A stretch of 50,600 bases of DNA from Fomitopsis serialis (taxonomy: Eukaryota; Basidiomycota; Agaricomycetes; Polyporales; Fomitopsidaceae). Below the pieces are notes generated by a model. The model was not told where the DNA came from and ran no database searches. It saw nothing but the letters and a program-made list of their open reading frames with translations. Positions 45,869 to 50,600 of the stretch are shown in pieces (within the stretch, counting starts at the first letter, position 1; every line of letters begins with the position of its first letter). The stretch spans positions 1-50,600 of the forward strand of contig NW_025955246.1 in the NCBI RefSeq assembly GCF_022376445.1, given 5' to 3'. Both the position numbers and the translations under genes were made by a program.

Positions 45869-47255
45869 TCAGTCGAGGTCGCCGAAGAGCTCAGTCGTCT
45901 CCGGACGCACGAAGCGCCTCGCGATGCCGTGGTCGTTGAACAACAACTTCTCAGGCACTGAGAATCCTGGTAAGCGATCGGAGAGACGTAACCGACTAGC
46001 ACACACCTTTGTGGAAAGAAGACAGGACCTTCAACGCCCAGGGACCGGATAGTCCGCCTGTCTCCGAGGACCGCCTGTGTGCGCCCCCGTCCGTTTCGTG
46101 CATCACCCACTCCTCCACAATATCCACATCCACCACGCCCATCTGCACCTGGGCCGCCACACGCTCCATGGGGACCACCAGCTCCCACCACGCCCACCAG
46201 TACAGGATGAGGAACTCCTGCGCCATGAACATCGTGTCGATCCGTCCATATTCCATCAGCCGCTTGATACGCTTGAACGGATCCGCGAATAACGGACCCA
46301 GCAGGATCTCCTCGAGGAAGTAGACCCCTGCGAATCGGTACGCGAGGAAGAGCGGGGAGAACCACCCGTACGCGAATTCTTGGCGAAGGTCGCCTACGAG
46401 GATGCGGATGATGGGAAGACGGCTGAGGAGCGATACGATGGGAGGAAGGGAGTACGACAGGATCCCGGGCACGGCCCAAATCCAGACAGCGACGAGGAGG
46501 ATGAACAACATAATCTCGTATTCTGTCACCTCGTGAGGGCAGTCTGTCCCGCCCTCGCAGCCGTCGTCGATGTCGTCGGTGGCGGCGACATCGACGATGG
46601 CCTTGTCCGTCGAGTTAGAGGTGACGATGTCGCGCACCTCGTCGTCGACGTTGAGGGGAGGGATGGCCGTGACGGGCTCATCCTCACCCACGTTATGAGA
46701 ACCGTTGTGCTGATCAGCCTTGTCCTCGAAGGCAGTCACGACGGGAAGGTCCATGACCAACAGGTCGCCAGTACCGTTGGCCATGTCCATCCCGCCGAGG
46801 GTGTCGACGAGGACAAGGTTGAGGTCGATGTAAGCCGGGCTATGCGGCCAAGTGTTAGAGAATGGTCCACTGGAGAGCGAGGGCACGCACCCGTAACCGA
46901 TGTCGCTGAGCGACATGTCCGATAACCAGATGAATTCCGGGGAAACCTGAGCCGCCGAGTTGCGAACGGTGTTGACGATGTCGCCAACGACGGCTGCGGT
47001 GCTGTCGACGATGTCGCCGACGACAGCCGCGGTGCCCTCCACAGCGGGGCTGACACACAGATGAGTCCAACGCGATGAGACGAGGGGTGCCAACGACACT
47101 CACCTGGCGGGCAGGTACAACAGAAAGTCGTCCATGACGGCCGGCGTCAGGAGGAGTGTACCAGGGGTGAGCTCGACGTTGAACGTCGGAGGGAGGCTGG
47201 GCAGCACGCTGACGAGGGCCAGCGCGCCGCCTAAAAGTAAGATGAGAGGGAACAT
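45869..47255 (-). CDS. Unrecognised membrane protein, copy B of a duplicated pair
   Basis: Four exons (47255-47104, 47049-46891, 46839-46007, 45957-45869; lengths 152, 159, 833 and 89) give 410 residues, the same architecture as copy A. Differences seen by eye are scattered substitutions (for example LIAVWIWAVP to LVAVWIWAVP, IRLLVDDLRQ to IRILVGDLRQ, KKSSVTGG to RRSSETGG) with no frame damage. Introns differ slightly in length (54, 51 and 49 nt versus 54, 53 and 54), so they drift freely while exon lengths are kept, which suggests both copies are functional. The branch-point-like CTAAC in intron 2 is clear here. The protein has a signal-like N-terminus, an acidic glycosylatable middle and at least one membrane segment. 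Family unknown. Confidence 0.8.
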
Positions 47256-48894
47256 GTGTGATACGCAGTGGGCTGGTGGTGGTCAAGTTCAAGTTGGATG
47301 AGGGGGGAAAGTCGAACACGGGCGGGTTATATATGGCGGGAGGCTGACATGTTGAACTTGGTTCGACGATCGCCGTCACCCTCGATCGGTTTCCACTTTC
47401 GGACGTCAGCCCACTCGAACGGGGACGCCGTCAGCCTCTGGGCGCAGCGTCGGAAGTGTTGAAACGTTGATGTTCCGCAACGTCCGCCAGCCAGGCCTGT
47501 GCACCGGCTGTCATGAGAGAGCACACGTATTGTCCAAGTCTGGAACAGCCGTGTCGCCGTCACAGACCCCGACATGTCCTCCAGATCGTGGTGTGTCTTC
47601 GGACGCCTGTCGCGTAGCCCTTGCGGGAGGAATCGGAAAACTCGTCGATCTAGGATTGAGGACGTCAGCCTTGCGATTTAACGTAGGGCGCGTACGGGTG
47701 AAGGTTGCACTGCGAACAGAACCTCCAAAGCACCTACAGCTTGGGTTGTTGTGCTCAGTATATCCTGTATGTTGCTACATCAAGGGAAAGTCAGTCAACG
47801 TGCAGGAAACGAGGACACATCCAACCTACACACGAACGACTTGACCTTTGGCCTTCTCGCACCTGCGTCCATAGGCCACCATTCGTGTGGTCACCTGCCT
47901 CTCACTGCAACTGCGTGTCTCTCGTGACGACACCCGCGAGGATGCCACCCTCCTCAGAGATACGCACTGTACATACCGTGATGCGGCTCAATAACATACG
48001 TCCTGCCCATCGCCCGTGGCATTCTGTACATAGCAACAATAGCTATCCATGTATTTCCGTCGGCCTGCGTACGACCATAATGCATAACACCCCACTGAGA
48101 TGGGGTGCGTGGCCTTCGTCGTTGCTTGCGGCCACGGTCGAAGTTGTCATTGTGCCTGTGTCTTGCTGGGTACACTTATCAGTTAGGCACGGGGGCTGTC
48201 TTCAGGGCAGACAGTGACAGTGATAGGGCCGAGGACAAAGTGACACGACGGGGACACAGCGGTGGAGGACGACGGTCGCGCGCTCTCCGAAGGTGGCGCT
48301 GTCACCTGACCGCGTCGTCTTCTCCCGCCGACGCGCCTCATCGCTTGCTTTCGCGACTGCGGCCGCCCTCTGTCTCTTGTCGGCCCGCCACGCTCACCGA
48401 CACTCATGCGCCTGCACCGTGCCAGCGACCGTGGGAATTGTCACCCTCCGTGCATACCGCCCCAGCTTCGATAACGACGACTCGGAGTCTGGACGTTGAG
48501 CTCAACGTCCGTCGCGCCCAAAGAGGTTGTGACGCACCGCGCAATTCTTCATTGGCCGCCCTCGTCGTCTCACTTAGAGACCACCACGCCGACTGTAGGC
48601 ATACAGCACTAGCCGCACACCAACATCATACTTGCCTACGTATGCATCCGTCCTAACGAGGCTTGGAAGACAGCAGTCCTGGTACGTCCGTGTTTGATTA
48701 ATGTTCCGCGGCGTCGATCTGAAACTGCGTGGGCAGATCAGTCCCTAGATGTGGCCACCGTTCCTCACCGATCGGGACGACAAAGCCCTCGGATGACGCA
48801 CCGAGGCCGGCCCCGTGTTTGAGCCACCGCTGGCCCCTGGCCGCTTTGACCACAGGTGGCCCACCACGGCGTACCATACTGTATCTGGCGATGC
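47256..48894. other. Intergenic right of duplicated gene B
   Basis: The first 140 bp belong to the duplication. The rest (about 47400-48890) has only short GC-driven frames on both strands and no supported feature. Confidence 0.4.
47325..47334 (-). promoter_or_regulatory. TATA box of duplicated gene B
   Basis: ATATATAACC on the minus strand, about 75 nt upstream of the ATG, with the same setting as in copy A. Confidence 0.6.
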
Positions 48895-50224
48895 ATGCGA
48901 TCCACGAGGCCATTGTTCCTCAGGCAACGGCTGGCCACCGACGTTCCCGGAACGCATATAAGGCGCACCACAGGCAGAGGCCATCCACTCACCCCCTCTG
49001 AAGCACTTTCTCACCCACTACGAACATGCACACCCGTCTCCAAGTCCACCTCCGCACTCGACCCAGACGCATACTCCCCGCGCTTCCTGATCCAATCGTC
49101 AAGAATGCGCACCGCGCATCTGGCCACCTAGTATGTTCCGCCTCATCTTCGCTTGTTGGCACCGCTGACCCACGTCGCCTGCTCAGTGTACAGACAGTCG
49201 AGCTGCCTATATCGGAACGCGCCAGACCCGAGTGCGCCCCGCCCGGCTCTAATACGGCCTCCAAGTCGTCCGACAGCCATGGGGGGCCGTACGAGCGAGC
49301 CACACTGTCTCGCCACCGCCAAAACGACCTCATCAGGAGCGGACGCGGGGGCGGTTGGCGGGTTGTGTTCCGCCAGTACGAGTTGGTCGCCACGAGGAAG
49401 GTCATCCAGCAGGTCTGAGGCTTGCTAAGGGATGCAACCGATCGGTGAGTGCTCGGCGGGCCGTTCTCGTTTCGCGCTTACTTACATGGATGCAGTGCCC
49501 CTCTGGTAGACGTGGATTGCGCGGCACTAGTCAGTCACCGGCAGGCCAGGTGTTTCGCGGGCAACCTGGAACGCCCAGTCCCTCGCGGACTGTTTCCTTA
49601 CAACCTTGACCGTGGCGCAAAAGGCCCCGTGGACGAAAACTGGAACAACGCGACGATGGCGAGCACCGCCGACGAGGAATACACAGCGCGGAGGATCACC
49701 GAGATCGAGCGGGCTTCGTCGACACGCGCCGACGGAAGACCTGCGAACAGACAGCGGACGGAGGCGAGTCCAGCCTGCACCTCCTCATCGACGGGTTTGG
49801 AGGGCGGGTGAGTGGTGGTGCGTCCCTCCGGTGGCCGATGCTCCCTCTTCAAGGTCAAGTGTCTGAGGGGCCTACGTGCAGGCCTTCGGTGAGTGTCACG
49901 GATCCAACGTTGTACCCTTGCTCATGACGAACGCGGGCTTTGCAGTTCATGACACTGCCGCAGCCCGAGTCCGAACGAAGGAGCCAACCGTCTCAAGTGA
50001 CTTGCTGGAGGTGCAACTGCTGCAGATGCTTCAGGCCGCACAGCGATTTGACCATCACGGCTAGCTGTTATGCGTGCCACAGCTTGGGCGAGTCCGGAAT
50101 ACGTCAAAGTCGTGTACACCGGAAATTGGAACGATCAGGACGCGACGCAGCCAAGCTACACCACCCTCGCGAACTTCCTCGCTGCCTGTGGGAAAGACCG
50201 TCTACGCCGCCTGAAGACAGTTAA
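48895..50224 (+). pseudogene. Possible decayed multi-exon gene of unknown function
   Basis: Several good intron signals line up on the plus strand: GTATGT 49131 to CTCAG 49186 (56 nt), GTGAGT 49445 to TGCAG 49495 (51 nt), GTGAGT 49808 and GTGAGT 49889 to TTTGCAG. Frames on either side look coding (SALDPDAYSPRFLIQSSRMR; VFRQYELVATRKVIQQ; DENWNNATMASTADEEYTAR). The first two introns keep phase, but an in-frame TGA at 49416-49418 lies nine codons before the second donor. The 5' end is unclear: a TATA-like CATATAAGG at 48955-48963 precedes an ATG at 49026 that is in another frame, and the in-frame ATG is at 48895. The frame of the last exon is ambiguous. It is either a pseudogene or a locus I have mis-spliced. 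No family is recognised. Confidence 0.3.
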
Positions 50225-50600
50225 TATCCGCGCGCTAGTGCCTCCTCAACTTGAAGACAGGCTGAGAGTTGTTACTCCATGCAGGCCTTCAAATCCGTTG
50301 GCCCTCGTGGCCTCCGAGTCTGCCATACCACACCTCCATATTTTGTACTGACTAGCTAGCATTGTCACTGTATTTCCGGGCTTCCCAAGTCGTCGTATGC
50401 ATTGCTATCAGCTGTGTGCAAATTGAACGCTTTGTGAACGCATTGACAGAGTTGGAAGTCGCGCTATTAGCGCCCGCACGAGCAACCTTTCGACTTGACC
50501 TCGAGCTCATGTTCCGCGCACAAAATTTTGCTCGTTCCCTACGGCGAGGATGGCGAGCACCGCCATCTTGTCGAACCATGACCCAATTGCCCGGGGAGCT
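50225..50600. other. Right edge
   Basis: No feature is supported in the final 376 nt; a short minus-strand frame at 50352-50579 has no recognisable content. Confidence 0.4.

Larger units (their letters stand above)
45585..47398. repeat. Segmental duplication, copy B
   Basis: Partner of 19400-21272, same orientation, about 26 kb away. Homology ends abruptly upstream near 47398, a little past the shared CGATCGCCGTCACCCTCGAT. Confidence 0.85.

Noticed and set aside
48105..48656. Long plus-strand frame of 183 codons
   Set aside because: Composition is that of random GC-rich DNA, several frames overlap on both strands, and no motif or splice context supports it.

Overview
The window looks like nuclear DNA of a filamentous basidiomycete, most likely an agaricomycete of polypore type. 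The evidence is GC-rich coding sequence, many 47-65 nt introns with GTRNGT donors and YAG (occasionally AAG) acceptors, and protein families typical of that group. I placed 18 protein-coding loci by joining reading frames across splice sites that keep phase; exon coordinates are in each entry. I recognised no rRNA or tRNA gene, CRISPR array or bacterial-type operon.

Layout, left to right: TOS1-like cell-wall protein (-, 1049-2892); SDR-like membrane protein (+, 4259-5842); CMC4-type twin-Cx9C protein (+, 6411-6752); a large GW/WG-repeat protein (-, 7128-10279); a C2H2 zinc-finger protein (+, 11285-12578); an F-box-type leucine-rich protein (-, 13016-14715); an intact gag-only LTR retrotransposon (15243-16706) inserted just past the stop of cytosolic asparaginyl-tRNA synthetase (-, 16794-19101); copy A of an unrecognised membrane protein (-, 19733-21126); two tandem F-box paralogues (+, 22740-25993); TIM50 (-, 26234-28007); a single-pass membrane protein with a long Ser/Pro tail (+, 28923-30415); an F-box protein with a long C-terminal region (-, 30868-33041); a BEM2-type RhoGAP of about 2,200 residues (+, 35147-43112); an ERV2-type sulfhydryl oxidase (+, 44195-45127); copy B of the unrecognised membrane protein (-, 45869-47255); and a possibly decayed multi-exon locus (+, about 48895-50224).

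The core genes cover separate housekeeping jobs: mitochondrial import (TIM50), mitochondrial intermembrane-space biogenesis (CMC4), ER disulfide formation (ERV2), translation (AsnRS), polarity signalling (BEM2) and cell wall (TOS1). They do not form a pathway cluster. The accessory content is the GW/WG protein, the F-box genes, the duplicated unknown gene pair and the retroelement.

Three conserved or otherwise open reading frames (GW/WG protein, TIM50, BEM2) are each broken by one missing base inside a homopolymer run. The exon phases close exactly if one base is counted back in each. That pattern suggests homopolymer undercalls in the assembly rather than three pseudogenes.
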